A stretch of 64,000 nucleotides of DNA from Beaufortia kweichowensis (lineage: Eukaryota; Chordata; Actinopteri; Cypriniformes; Gastromyzontidae): positions 7,736,881 through 7,800,880 of the forward strand of contig CM032797.1 in assembly GCA_019155185.1 (NCBI GenBank), in the 5' to 3' direction. This document shows, one piece after another, positions 1-12,204 of this stretch (within the stretch, counting starts at the first letter, position 1; every line of letters starts with the position of its first letter). Made by a program: the position numbers and the translations under genes. The notes beneath the pieces were generated by a model that was not told the origin of the DNA, searched no databases, and was given only the letters and a program-made list of their open reading frames with translations.

Positions 1-851
1 AATAACGATTTCGAAAGTGGAGCTTTCACTTTTTGACATGATTTGACTTAATATAGTACATGCATAACGTAACCATGCAATGTTTCAAAAATAGATCTAG
101 GGCTAAAGTTAAAGATTTCATAAGAATATAAATAAAGAAATATCAGATTAAAAAAAAGTGTTATTAGTTTTTACTGTGGTATCAAAATTGTGTAATAGAA
201 ATTTCAATGAAATTGGTATCAACAAATGGAAATCATAGTAATTGTGATAGCTAAAAGTAAAAGAAGTTGCAAGTAAAAATACAAAAAGAAACAGAAAAGC
301 AAAAACTAATTGCAGAGGCAATCTCCCAGGAGAATAAGTGCCTTACTCAAGGGTTTTATTACACTTTCCTTTTTCTCCTTACAAACTTCTATTCCCATTA
401 GTCTCCCAGCCTCCCATCTCCAACTAAATTTACAAGTACATACAAGCACCAACACTATTCCTGATGGAAATTTTAACAGATGAAATAAAAGCTTTAGGTA
501 AACAAGCACACTGCGTTCACCAAGCTTTGTTTTTATTCTGCATTTGGCTATTTGAGGAATGAAACCCACTCAAACGGCACAGTTGTCCTACTTACAAAAT
601 ACCACCAGAAGCTTGAAATGACCCATGTGAGTCAGGCCTGGAGATTAAATCGCTCATAAAATCTCAAAGATGTTTGCTCTGATGTGCTCCCACTTCCCTC
701 AGTATGGGAAAACAAAATCTTTTCATGACCCGACCCATCAGCTCTGCATTTGCTCTGCACACATGACCCGCGACCGTGGACTGTTTGCATGGCAGAAAAA
801 TTGGGTTAGTCAAATTAGCAGGTTTTCGTTCCATCAATGTTCATGACTATT
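1..851. other. AT-rich intronic DNA, nothing identified
   Basis: This is low-complexity AT-rich intronic sequence. I see no repeat family, RNA gene or exon in it. Confidence 0.6.
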
Positions 852-1110
852 TCATATTCTGTTGAATATTTCAGGCAGGGTGGAGGCCGCCAGGACATTA
901 ACTATTAACGCGTTGCCGAGGCTCAAAGGCGAGACGCTTTTATTCGAAGCTGCATCGTCTAACGCGCGGTCTGGCTGTCTTGAGATGGGTACCCGGGGAG
1001 CTGTCAAAACCTTCAAGAGTGAGCTTAACCTGAATGGATGGGGAGAGAGGGGCTTTAGCAGAGCTAATGATACAGCCTCAGGGACCGTCCTCATTGTCGC
1101 GCATTATTTA
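852..1110. promoter_or_regulatory. Candidate conserved noncoding element
   Basis: This is a block of balanced base composition with retained CpG dinucleotides (for example ACGCGTTGCCG and ACGCGCGGTC), set in AT-rich intron. Both strands are open for 80-105 codons, but the translations resemble no family and lack exon structure. Retained CpG in an intron without repeat character suggests constraint. This is inference only. Confidence 0.35.
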
Positions 1111-1179
1111 AACACGTGCACGTGCATGTCAATGCGCAAACACGCAGGCATGTCTATCAACTGTCATGCAACAAGCTAG

Positions 1180-3409
1180 TAATGAGGTGTCTGTCAATAA
1201 ATTAAAGTATCTTGCTGCGTATGAGACCTGAGGTCACCTCCTAAAATAGGGCTAATGAGGGTTAAAACAACACCTACGATGCCTAAAAATCTGAGACACA
1301 ACCACTATCTGCTTACATCTTCAACGAAACACTAGTATGCGCTTTACATATACATGTAAATAGAAAACACAATGTGATCATACTTTCTAATTGGAATGCA
1401 AACACACACAAACACAATAATAACCCCCACAGCTGTTCAACTCTTGGCTGATCTCCTACTGGGTGGGATAGATGTTGGTGATCTCTCCTCACTTCTCTAC
1501 TGAATCTCAATTAAACATTCATCTGTTTGTACACCAGCTGTCGCTGTAACATCTCAGTGCTTTTCACACACCGCTAAGGACACGTGAGAGCTAACGGACA
1601 CAATATGGCTCTCTCTTACACATACACACAGAACGAGGTACAAAACAAGGAAATGTTTCCTTCCCAATAGGAGCGTTACCTTGAGCATTCGACAACGAGA
1701 CATCAAACGCTTGGAATAATTTTCCCTTCCCACCATGAAAGTTGATCATCAGACTAATCCGAATCCATGTTTTCATCAAAGTACACAAGCTTGTACAAAT
1801 ACTAAATAGTTTCCCTGAGGATCTCAGAGAGGAGAGGAGCATTACCGTAAGAATGCAGGTAGTCGTTCACTCAGGCAAAAAGTCTCTTTAGATTCAACAA
1901 AGTTTTCTGTCCAAATGTACCAGTCACCCATGTCATCTGGCTAACATTATCTCCACACACAGAAAAACAAGTAAACTTTTAAATGCCCATAAGCCCAGAC
2001 ATGTGCAGCTAATCACACAAAATGTTCTTTTGATGGGGTTGGCATGAATTTATGATGACCACCAGATCTTCCCTTAGTTGAGACAGAGGAGAGACAAAAA
2101 AGGCCCGGTTATAATAAATATTTTTTTTTAATAAAATAAAAACTAAAACTGAATTTTAACATAAAACCTAACACGAAATTAGGAAAGCTATGTCCCTAAG
2201 AGAGAACTTTATAAATCAGTATCATATATTTATGTGTTGACACAGATCATGTATTAGCAACTGAATTAAACAGGTGTCGCACTTGTAAAAAAGCATAATT
2301 AAAATATATATCATATTTTTGCTTCATGATACATTATTACACCCCAAAACAGTTCTATCCAAAATGTCTACATATATTTATTGCTGAATTTATATCATAA
2401 TGTCTCTCCCAACCATTTACTACACATTAGCCATTTGGTAAAAAACAAATTCTTCTGTAAGTGCTTCTTTAAACAGTAAAAGAATATAGAGCAACATGGA
2501 TTGATCCTAAAGCTGACTACCTGTCCTGACACAACAATACAGTCCTCTAGCAGGAAGTCTACAGCATCTGGGAATATACAGACCACAGCAATTAACTGTG
2601 CGCTGATAGGGGAATCACTCCGGAGAATCAGCTGCATCTTTATCATGTTCCCAGCATGCTCAGCAGCCATGGAGTGGGAATGAGACACATGTTGAGGGGT
2701 GGAGCTGGATGACTGTTAAGCCAAAATCAGTGGGGAATGCCTTGTTTGACTAGTTCACCCCTGCTGAGCACAGAGTCCCACCCAAGGGAGGGATTACACT
2801 CCAGACATCATTTACTGAATAAACACACTCACACAATATCACCCTGAAGTCTATTAATGACGCAGGAAGAGATCTGTGGCTTGTGGGACTGCACGATTAT
2901 GACGAAAAATTCATAACTGTTGATGAATTCTCTTGATATTTCCATAGCATTTAGATTTATGCGTTTGTTCTATACATCGATAACAATGAAATAATTTTTT
3001 TACAATAAAACAGAACGCCTAATATGTCGCTATGAATATCATTTACACATTTGGCAGATGCTTTTATCCAAGGCGGACTATCCAAGACGTAGGTGAAAGT
3101 AAGGCACAGGAAGCTAATAAAAGGGGTCAGGTGGAATTTTCGAGTTAGGGGACGGCTTGTAAACACTGGCAGATGTTTCCAGTATGTGTATGAGTAGGAA
3201 TCTCGGTTAGCTCTGAAAATTGGATAATGCTGTACATCAAACAGCTGTGCAAGGATGGAAAACGGCCTACTAATGGTCATGATATTTATTCAGGTAAAGC
3301 CATTTTCAGCTCACATCATATCACATTTCGAAGTACATGTGTAACCTACCAAAATAGACATGAACTATGTGTCTATAAGGTTTCTTGAAAGAGTTAAATG
3401 CTTCCTATA
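1180..3409. other. Intronic DNA with one SINE tail fragment
   Basis: No exon is recognised. Apart from the SINE tail piece at 3041-3079 I see only unique or strongly diverged AT-rich sequence. Confidence 0.5.
3041..3079 (-). repeat. SINE 3' tail fragment
   Basis: The sequence carries TTTGGCAGATGCTTTTATCC followed by a diverged AGCGAC-like stretch. This is the very common 3' tail of teleost tRNA-derived SINEs, here in reverse orientation. Only the tail is recognisable. Confidence 0.6.
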
Positions 3410-3484
3410 TGTGACCCTGTCTGTGAAAACCAGGCTAAGGTCTCAAAATCTAATTATGAGATAACAATCATCAAAGTTTGATTT
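3410..3484. mobile_element. MITE fragment, TGTGACCCTGTCTGTG family
   Basis: This starts with TGTGACCCTGTCTGTGAAAA and continues as in the copies at 32755, 51192 and 59202. The far terminal inverted repeat is not found, so this is a truncated copy. Confidence 0.7.
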
Positions 3485-3518
3485 ACACAGAATTACAGTT
3501 CCAGTGTAAATCCACTAA

Positions 3519-3696
3519 CAGTTACACAATTAGTAGATCTTCATTAGACAAGTTCACATCCTTATTATAAATAAAATAAAAATTATCCCTCATACATCAA
3601 AACTTTCAGTTACACAATTAGTAGATCGTATTAGACAGTTCACCCAAAAATAAAAATTATGTCATAATTTTTTCACTCTTATGTCATTCAAATTCT
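3519..3696. repeat. 89-bp imperfect tandem duplication
   Basis: CAGTTACACAATTAGTAGAT appears at 3519 and again at 3608, 89 bases apart. The bases after it (ATTAGACA-AGTTCAC, then AAAATTAT) also correspond. The second unit runs into the left arm of the foldback element at 3635. Confidence 0.65.
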
Positions 3697-3942
3697 GTAC
3701 ATGATTCTTTTTTTTGTGGAACACAAAAGAAGACATTTACAAAACGCTGGTTACCGGCACCCGTTGACTTCCATTGTACCTTATGTCCATATTATTAAAG
3801 TGAATGGGTGCCGGTAACCCGTGTTTTGCAAAATATCTTCTTCTCTGTTCTGCTAAAGCAAGAAAGTCATACAGGTTTGAAATGACATGAGGGTGAGTAA
3901 ATAATAAAATAATTTTTATTTTTGGGTGAACTATTTCTTTAA
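3635..3942. mobile_element. Foldback MITE, AGTTCACCCAAAAAT family
   Basis: The left arm begins AGTTCACCCAAAAATAAAAA and the right arm ends TTTTTGGGTGAACTATTTC. The arms stay complementary to near the centre, where GGTTACCGGCACCC (3749) pairs with GGGTGCCGGTAACC (3806). This long palindromic element is abundant in cyprinid genomes. It has no coding capacity. Confidence 0.85.
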
Positions 3943-4218
3943 GGCCTGTACACACCAAGAGGGATAACCATAAAAACAACTATATTGACATCCACACCAA
4001 CAGATGAAGCTTGCATGCCTCAGTTTTACATTTAAAACGTGTAAGACCTTTAAATTCAAATGTATTTTGACTGGCATTCACTGTTTTGTCATTTGTCAGC
4101 TAAAAGAAATCACAATAAAAGTGATACCAATCCTATGTATCATCAATATAGTTGTGGTGTGGACTCCACAAAGATTTAAAACTTTATAGTTATCATTCTG
4201 GGTGTGAACAGGCCTTAA
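3939..4218. mobile_element. TTAA-bounded foldback MITE (AAGGCCTGTACACACC family)
   Basis: The left end TTAAGGCCTGTACACACC and the right end GGTGTGAACAGGCCTTAA form terminal inverted repeats, with GATAACCATAA and TATAGTTATC continuing the pairing inward. TTAA sits at both ends (3939-3942 and 4215-4218), as expected for a piggyBac-like non-autonomous element. The left TTAA is also the last four bases of the foldback element before it. Confidence 0.75.
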
Positions 4219-5111
4219 CACTTACATAACGCAAAAAAATCCCTCATTTTCTATATTAAGATTTCACACCGTGATCTAACACTTCTCTTAATAAAGAAAA
4301 AGTTCAGATTATGAAACCTACAGATCCACAACACACCGAAGGAGCTTCACACTGATCAAAAGTACATACCGTTATTTCTTAAATTCCTAAACATAAAAAA
4401 GTCTTTAATAACCAAGGTTACTATATATAAAAGCCAACAGAAAAGAATGTATATCTTTGGAAAACTACAAAAGCCCAGATCAGACAAGCACACATGCGGT
4501 TCTGCCTGTCTGACCCCCTTCAGAGGTTATCATGTGAAATCATCAGAAGTTTGTTAACAATTTTCAGAAAGATGTTTATCAACAGAATTCAGACTTTATA
4601 GATTTAACGAAATGATTTTTACCTGTGCGTCAGATGAGGATCAAAACCAGACGTGGGCAGGACGGGGGACATAAGGAAAAAAGAGAAAGAAGACAAAGTT
4701 AAACTGTGTCATGTAGCTCAACACAAAAAGGTACATTCAATTTCTAAAATTCTTTAAAACAATACTCCAAAAACAACGAGCCCCGGACAAGATGAAAGAC
4801 ACACCGTGCTTTGAAAGACTAATGAAATAAGAAAGAAATCTACTATTTGCTGAAAAGTGAAGTCTTGCCAGTTGGAGAGAGACAGTGAGGTAAAGCGGTG
4901 GTAAGGGGAGGTCTAGACAGGCTGTGTGAGACATGGAGGAGATTTTTCAGCAGTCTGCTGTCGTTCAGCTGTCATCTGTCTCTATCAGCGCATGAATCCT
5001 CATACACACGTCTCTGAGCTCAGCAGAGCACAGCTGTCTGCTCTCACTTATGACAGACAGCAGGACAGTAAGATGCCCCGTCATCGCTCCAACATCACAT
5101 ACACACACACA
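4219..5111. other. Intronic DNA, nothing identified
   Basis: No repeat, RNA or exon is recognised apart from a short CA run at about 5097-5110. Confidence 0.5.
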
Positions 5112-5320
5112 ACTATGTTTCTATACATTATGGGGACTTCCCATAGACATAATGACTTTTATACTGTACAAACTGTATATTGTATCCTGTAACCTGTAAC
5201 TCAACACAAACCTTTCTGTACTTTTAAATCAACATAATATAGTATGATTTACAATCAATTTGAATTGTAGGTGGTTACGACTTTTACTGCACTATCCTTG
5301 TGGGGAAATTTCGTTACTGA
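5112..5320 (+). repeat. Interspersed repeat, GTTTCTATACATTATGGGGA family
   Basis: This diverged copy of a widespread fish repeat begins GTTTCTATACATTATGGGGA after a CA microsatellite. It continues with CATAGACATAATGACTTTTA and CTGTACAAACTGTATATTGT and ends near CTATCCTTGTGGGGAAATTT. A reverse copy lies at 57288-57442. Confidence 0.65.
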
Positions 5321-6742
5321 ACACAAACATTACAAATACAGGTTTTGCTCAGACTCGTTAGGCTTTGCTTTCTGGGTGCAAATTTGTCTCCAAAATATAG
5401 TTAAGTGGGTAGTCACACACACAGATGAGAGCTGCACATGATGCTGTGAGCAGGCACACGTGTCATCCTTGCACAGTTAAACAGTAAAATTGAGTTTTTA
5501 TAAACAAAGTTCAGAATAAATTTAAGTGTGTTTGAGTTAAAATCAGATGTCCAATACTGACAAACACATACCTGTGATATTTAAAACTTTATATTTTTAA
5601 AAAATATTTTTAAATGAAGCTAATGCATTAATAGGCAACAGCCTACAATTAGTCTAATAAACTGTAATATTTTGCAGAGTAATTGTCTATAAATTATTAT
5701 CACTGTATGACATTAGAATCTTTATCATATTGTTGTTCTATTAAAAGCAAGATGCTCACAAAGTATAATCACATTAGTCAAAATATTTAATAAACATGTC
5801 AAAAGGTGACAGATGACTACAACCTTGTGAACTGTGTGGAAATCTGCATAAGTTTGACTCCATGAATGCTTTCAGTACCTATGAGCTCATTCTCCAAGCA
5901 CATCACCAGAATCTTTTATAAATATGCACCATCAGCTCTATGGACCACAGACTTGGTCACTCCGGTGCCAATCTCAGTTCATGAACTGGAAACTGGTTTA
6001 TTCCTTCCATATGCAAGCTACAAACCCCGGGGCCAACTTTGGGTTATTTCTTTGTTGTTGTTTTTTTCGAGCCAACAAAGACGGATCGCAGTGTTTCCTT
6101 TCCAAACCAGGTCAATGCTTAATTCTCCAGCTCCACCCCATAAATCTCAAAAACAGTTGCAGGTCATCTGCACACAGAAATGAGCAAAACAGCTATTATA
6201 AAACCCCAAAACAGCTCCATCCTAACGTGGGTGGCTCTGAAAATCACACAAAAAGAGTACTGAACCCTAAAACGTGCAGTCTCACAGCTGTAACGGTTAT
6301 AAAACAAAGTCTAAACAAGAGAAGCTCTCTCTCTTTCCCTCAGTGTTTGGCCCAGAGCCGTGTACACACATGCTTTAGCCAGACCTCCAGAACTTTACAG
6401 CATAATTACAGTCCAAAACACAGGGGCTGATATATTAACAACAGCTACTGCTGGGCCGTGACCTTCTCGCTCCTTTTGAAGTGTATCGTGAGTGAGAAAG
6501 AGAGAGAAAAACAAAAAGAAAGTGAGAAAGGGAGAAATTAAAATGATTTTGGGAAAGGTCACATAGTTCCCAGAGCAGCTGGTTAGATATCTGTCATCTA
6601 TGCAGGATGTTAATTCTTATCGCCTGAGGGATTTTTTTTAAAGGTATAAAATTTAATGAAACACGTGTATATGTATAATTTTTTAATTGGGGCACTTTTG
6701 ACTTTTTAAAAAAATGAAAATTTCTTTCTTTTTTCCTCCATA
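5321..6742. other. Intronic DNA with a short purine-rich tract
   Basis: No exon is recognised. A purine-rich stretch (GAGAAAG-type) lies at about 6490-6541. A 168-codon open frame at 5924-6430 has no family resemblance and is not called. Confidence 0.5.
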
Positions 6743-6935
6743 TTAAAGGGATAAAAGATTTGTTTCATTAATTTTTACTCCCACATCATTCTAAACCTGG
6801 ACTTTTTTTTCTTTCTTCTGAAGAATACAAAAGTTAAACAACATTTGCTTTCATTGTATTTTTCAAAATATCTTCTTTTTGTTTCACAGGTTTTTGAATG
6901 ACATGAGGATGAATAAAATGATGAAGAATTTTAAT
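6743..6935. mobile_element. Diverged foldback MITE, AGTTCACCC family
   Basis: It starts TTAAAGGGATAAAAGATTTG and ends with AATGACATGAGGATGAATAA followed by ATGATGAAGAATTTT. It includes CAAAATATCTTCTTTTTGTT, as in the better copy at 3635. Both arms are decayed. Confidence 0.6.
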
Positions 6936-7369
6936 AACATTTTAAAAAGCTCATCCCCATTTTCACCACTTTGTTTTTTACTTGTTTTATACATCTATAC
7001 CATGTAAGAACTTTAATGCTTTGGTTGTTGCAATCTTTTACAGTCAGGCCAATAAAAATTTATTGACTCAGTGTGTGTGTAAGTAAAAGTGTGTAACAGA
7101 AAGAGAGAGAGTGAGTGTGTATGGCACACACTCCATAATAAAACATTGGCTTTTGCGGCCAACATCCTAAAAGCAATAAACTATTTCATTTACAGGAAAA
7201 CCAGTATGCAGAACTTATACTCGGCCTCACCTGACCTTTCTCTAACAGATGATACTTGCGTTTACACTGTGTGTGTGAAGTACAGAAAACGTTCGATAAT
7301 CTAATAATACACTGCAGTTCAGCACATTATCTCAATCTGTTCACAGCAAAGCTGTCAAAGTGTTTCACA

Positions 7370-7960
7370 CCTGTTGTGAAACGCGCGACAAATTTCTGTG
7401 AAGATCCTGAAGTGACGTCATTTAGCGAAATCACTCCGGCTTCATTTCTCAAGCCCGGAGACGACGCTTACACGCTAGCACATGCTACCTGATGATATCT
7501 GTGCGAGAAAACTAATGAAGTAATAATTTTATGACAACACTTTTGGATCCATTATTGTCCTATAACATGTCATTAATGCCAGAGTGTGGCCGTTTTCCTT
7601 CATTTAATCGTACAGTTTGCATGGAAATGCCGTCCACAAGGTGTGAAATCAAGCCGGCCGAGCGGCCCCTCCTGCCAAACGCAATTACATGGGCTCACGG
7701 TTCAGCCAAAGCCGTATCTCCTCGCTAAACGCTAGCCCGGACTAATTGGACAGAGCCGTTATGGTACCCAAGATGAAGGAGGAAAAATGAGCAGGATCCT
7801 CCGAGCAAAAAGCAGTCAGTTAGAAATGCAATTACAGCGGTGGAGGGGACGGCCAAGCCGACAGTAGAGGTTACAATGACTGAAGCACTTGTGTGTGATA
7901 GCCCATTACCAGCCCTCGTGATAGTTTCAATCAGCACGTAAGGACGAGGTTCTGTCAATT
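7370..7960. promoter_or_regulatory. Candidate conserved noncoding element(s)
   Basis: This block of about 590 bases is repeat-free and retains CpG sites (ACGCGCGACA, AAGCCGGCCGAGCGG, GACGGCCAAGCCGAC). It also contains CRE-like TGACGTCA at 7413-7420. There is no coherent reading frame. The composition contrasts with the AT-rich intron on both sides. Confidence 0.4.
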
Positions 7961-8439
7961 CAGAGAGGAAAAGGTGTTTAATGTTCTGTGCTCGGGAAGT
8001 GGATCCCAGAGCTTGTGATACATAGACTGTCTGCAGTAGAGAAACACTCGGGGGGAAATGACTAAAAATGAATAGCGTCCGGTGGAAGTGGCATTAGTTT
8101 GCGAAGGAACGACCTACAGTATGAACATAATTTACATAGAAAGACTTTAAATACAAACATCGCACCACTCAGTGACTGTAAAACTGGATTGCGGGTGGTT
8201 ATAAAAAAAGTGTGAGGGTTTTGTTGTGACCTTGAGACTTTGCTGTGGGCGGGGTGATGATGGAACAGAAATAAAAACGTGTTGTTATTTGTGATAGTGG
8301 AAACTCAAATTGTTATATCATGTCACAACTATAAACTATATCATAAAATACGCTTCACAATCCAATGAATAAAAAAAACGTCATCTTATTCATATTCTTT
8401 TACTCAATATATGTTTAAGTCATATTAAAGGTACATACA
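7961..8439. other. Intronic DNA, nothing identified
   Basis: This is mixed-composition intronic sequence in which I see no repeat or exon. Confidence 0.45.
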
Positions 8440-8626
8440 AACCCAACAGTTGGGTAATAAATTATTCTATACTGGGATGTTTTAGCCTAAAATGCTACTG
8501 TAGGTTGTTTTAATCTACGGTTAAGTCAAATATGGACATTTTCCAGGATAATTTAACACAACACAACATGGGTTTGTCCCGTATTGATCCAACCATGGGT
8601 TAAAAATAACCCAGAATTTTTAGAAT
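8440..8626. repeat. Interspersed repeat with ACCCA/TGGGT ends
   Basis: It begins ACCCAACAGTTGGGT and ends CATGGGTTAAAAATAACCCA, the form of an abundant short fish foldback family. A related fragment lies at 43735-43806. Confidence 0.45.
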
Positions 8627-8639
8627 GCATCACTGTGTA

Positions 8640-11600
8640 TAAGATAGAAAAACTAAAATAGCACTTTCTCAACAAGAACACAGTGCTCCACAGAACAATG
8701 TCAAAAGCATCTACTATTCACAAAGGCAAAAACCTCCAATACAAGCAGAAAAGCACATGCCAGCTCTTCACACAGAGCTTCACAGAAACGAAGGCATTAT
8801 AAACTACAGGGATCCCATTGAGTTAAGATAACAAACAGCACTGTGCATGTCAAAGCACGCCCTGGCATGCGTGCTCCAAACAACACGGCGCAAAGAAGTG
8901 TAAATGACCCCAGAGACCCGTCAGGAGCAGCGGGGCCTCGCAACGCCTCCTTCCTTCGGTCCCTTCGCTGTGATTCTCAGGTTATTGCACTTTAAAGAGA
9001 TAAGATTCCTGCAAAAAGAACAAACATTTTGACATCAGAAAGTCAACAATGTTGTAAGAAGTCCTTTCTCTTTTCTCTCGGCTCTGTAGTCGAGATCTGA
9101 ACGCTAGACTCTCGGCCTGCCCTTGACTGTAAGCATCAATGCACACGGATGCAACCGCTAGAACTGCTGTGGTTTGCTTTATCCAAGGTAATGAGGGCAG
9201 GTTGTGGGATGGGGAGACAGATAATAGGTTGGGAGGCCTTATTTTGTGTGTTCTTGCTGATTAAATCAAAGGTGGGATTTAGCAAGCAGGAAGTTTTTCA
9301 CTTTCTATCAGTTAAACATAAAACCATCTTATCTTGAACCATCTGGTTATATACAGTACAAGATAAACCTTGAATTCACTTATTTCTTACTAGTATAATA
9401 TTTCACAAAAGAATATTATTATTATTATATATTACAATAGCTTTCTTTGTTTTAATCATACAATTTTCCTATATATTCCTCTATTTTGTTTATTCCTATT
9501 CCTATATTTTCTATAAATCATAACTTCTTTACAGCTACAAAATGTAAATAATAAATAGGACTATGAAATAAAAAAATATATAATTTATATTAAACTACAG
9601 TATGTGTAAATCTCTCTCTTTCTCTAAAAGAATTCTGCAAATTCAAAATCAAAGGGTGACAACACTAAAAATGATTAAATAGAATAGGATTTTTGTAGTC
9701 ACACCATAATTCTTAAAGTGACATACACATTTATTATTTTTAATATTGTTTAAATTATTTCCCAAATCCGAAAACATTTAACATTTCACAAGGCAAATGT
9801 TGTTTGAACTGTCTGACTCTGAGCGCTTGTTCGTATGAAATCCGTGACCTGTGCTTCATAGGATCACAGTTCACGCAAAACTAATAAGATTGAGGACAGA
9901 TTATGAAGGACAGTAGCCTAACCACAAATAACCCCAGATTACACCTCCCGCCCACTCCATTCTGTTCATCGCCCATCACATCACCCAATTACACACACCA
10001 CACACAAAAAAATAAAACACTGCTGAATCTGTAAATATACCATGTCTCTGTCAGGGGTTAGCAACACTCAGCACAAACCTTGGCCGCTGTTTGTGATTTG
10101 TCGTGTCACAATTGCTAATTTGTCTTGTCACAATGATGCTTTGCAAAATCAAACTGCTTAAAAATCAGAAAGAAATGCTCACTCATATCAGGTGCACAGA
10201 GGACATAAAATAAGAGCAGTTCAGATAATCTAAGAATGTTTTTGTTCAACAGATGGGATAGAAAAGGATTGTGGGGACATGGCCCTTCCCCCATTTTTCA
10301 TTTGATGTGCTCACTAATGCTCCTGACCCGGATCAACAAGAGGCTAAGAACTTTTCTCATAAGATAAAGTGAAGAGCACAGCAGGAGAGATCCCTAAATA
10401 ATTATACAATCGGACACTGGTATAAATCGGGCAGATTGTTCCTCCTATGCAGTATTTTATGAGCTCTAGCTTTTGAAAAAACATTTGTGTTGAAACACAA
10501 GGAAGTACTTTAATAAAAGAGTAAAACAGACATTAAATGGCAACAAAAATAACAGGATGACCAACAGGATGGAAAAGAGAATCAAAAGTTAATCATTTAT
10601 CAGTGAAGGAATCAGAGTTAGCTTTAATTAGTGTGTAATTTAGATATTTCTTTGTAAATATTTGATAGAGTTATGAATTTTAGATGAGTGATTTATAATC
10701 AATTTTTGTAACTTTATCAATCCGGACAGAGTTTTAAAAGTTACAAACACCCAACTAAATATTCCTAAAACTTCAACAATCCATTACAAATCCTTACTAA
10801 AGCTTGTGCACCTGTTTTCCCACCAAAAAAATCTGTCATTATATTATTGGCTTTTAAAAGATTAGCGAGATTGAAAGAGAGACTGAGAACATAGGAAAAC
10901 CCCTACAAAATTGTTACAAAAAAATTATTTTATATTATAAGCAGAGAAGGGAATATTTTTTCACAGGATTGCTGCTTTGTAACAGTGAACTTGAGGGTCA
11001 ACCAATAATATCCTCTTTAGATAACTTTTTGCCCCATACTGACCGTAATACAATATTACATCAGTTTATCAAACTGCATTTTCTAATGCATTATTTATTT
11101 AGTTATATAATTATTTATATACTGTAAGGACACAAACACTCTCTCAACACTTCAAAAACATCCTTATTATTAATAATAAAAATAATACAACAAATGAGTC
11201 ATTCTACTTACAGACAGCATTCTAAACCAACCAATTAAACTTAATCCATTCAACAAAGCTAAAATTATAATTACTTTCATACAACTGCAACACACTGGGG
11301 GAATGATTTATGACTTTTATCTTAAATCCATATGGCATCAGGAGAGGCAAAAAACAGATAAAATGTAAACATCAATTATTTTCGCTTTAATACAAACAAC
11401 ACACAGACCAGCTCACACCCACAATCAGAAATACAACACAAACAAACTAACTAACATGTGGACATGTAAGGTACAGCAGGCAGGCATGCTGGGAAATATT
11501 GAGGGTCTCATTAAAATAAGGAAAAGACTAAACTTATTTTTAAATCCTTTTGTTGCTTTCCAAAAAGCCTCCCCCAGCGGAGAACCTTCAGAAGCCTCGC

Positions 11601-11950
11601 CAGCTCTCAGGGCTGCAAGACGGCAGATGGAGGGAAAGAGAGAGAAAGAAAAGATGAAGGGAGAAATAAAACCATGAAAGACAGAGAAATAAACAAAAGC
11701 ACACAGATGGAGTGAAATATGGAAACTGCAGACAGTCTGTGTGTCACTTGGACAGATTAGATTTCACTTCCTCTGCCCTTCACACCCTCCACAGACACCT
11801 GTGGTTGTGGGTGGAGCTTGGTGATGTTCACATGAGATGTCCAAAAGGAAGAAGAGAAGAAGAAGAGAAAGCTTGAGACAGAGTATATTGCATAATTATT
11901 GTAACATCTTCTCCTCTTCTGATGCCAATAAAGTACTTTGAGACTGAATA
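8640..11950. other. Intronic DNA, no feature identified
   Basis: The stretch is AT-rich with a somewhat GC-richer part near 8860-8990. No exon, RNA gene or repeat family is recognised. A purine-rich patch lies at about 11625-11700. Confidence 0.45.
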
Positions 11951-11956
11951 GAGAGA

Positions 11957-12006
<50 letters not shown>
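11951..12006 (+). repeat. (GA)n microsatellite
   Basis: A nearly pure GA run with a few interruptions. In hs6st1 pre-mRNA (minus strand) it would read (CU)n. Confidence 0.95.
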
Positions 12007-12007
<1 letters not shown>

Positions 12008-12117
12008 AATGGCTTTGCTAAGCGGATATCATAATTACAATCTGGACTTAAAGCATCAGCAGTGAAGGAACGATCCCTTTTCCAATAGTGTGTGTCAGTG
12101 TGCGTGTGTGTGTGAGT

Positions 12118-12121
<4 letters not shown>

Positions 12122-12201
<80 letters not shown>
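12122..12201 (+). repeat. (GA)40 microsatellite
   Basis: An uninterrupted GA run preceded by GTGTGTGTGTGAGTGGGTG. The Arg-Glu and Ser-Leu reading frames over it are artefacts of the repeat. Confidence 0.97.

Positions 12202-12204
<3 letters not shown>

Noticed and set aside
862..1179. 105-codon frame as a possible exon
   Set aside because: The opposite strand is equally open, and the translation matches nothing; CpG richness explains the lack of stops. Kept only as a noncoding candidate.
5924..6430. 168-codon open frame on the + strand
   Set aside because: No recognisable motifs, odd low-complexity content, overlapping alternative frames equally open; no splice or promoter context.
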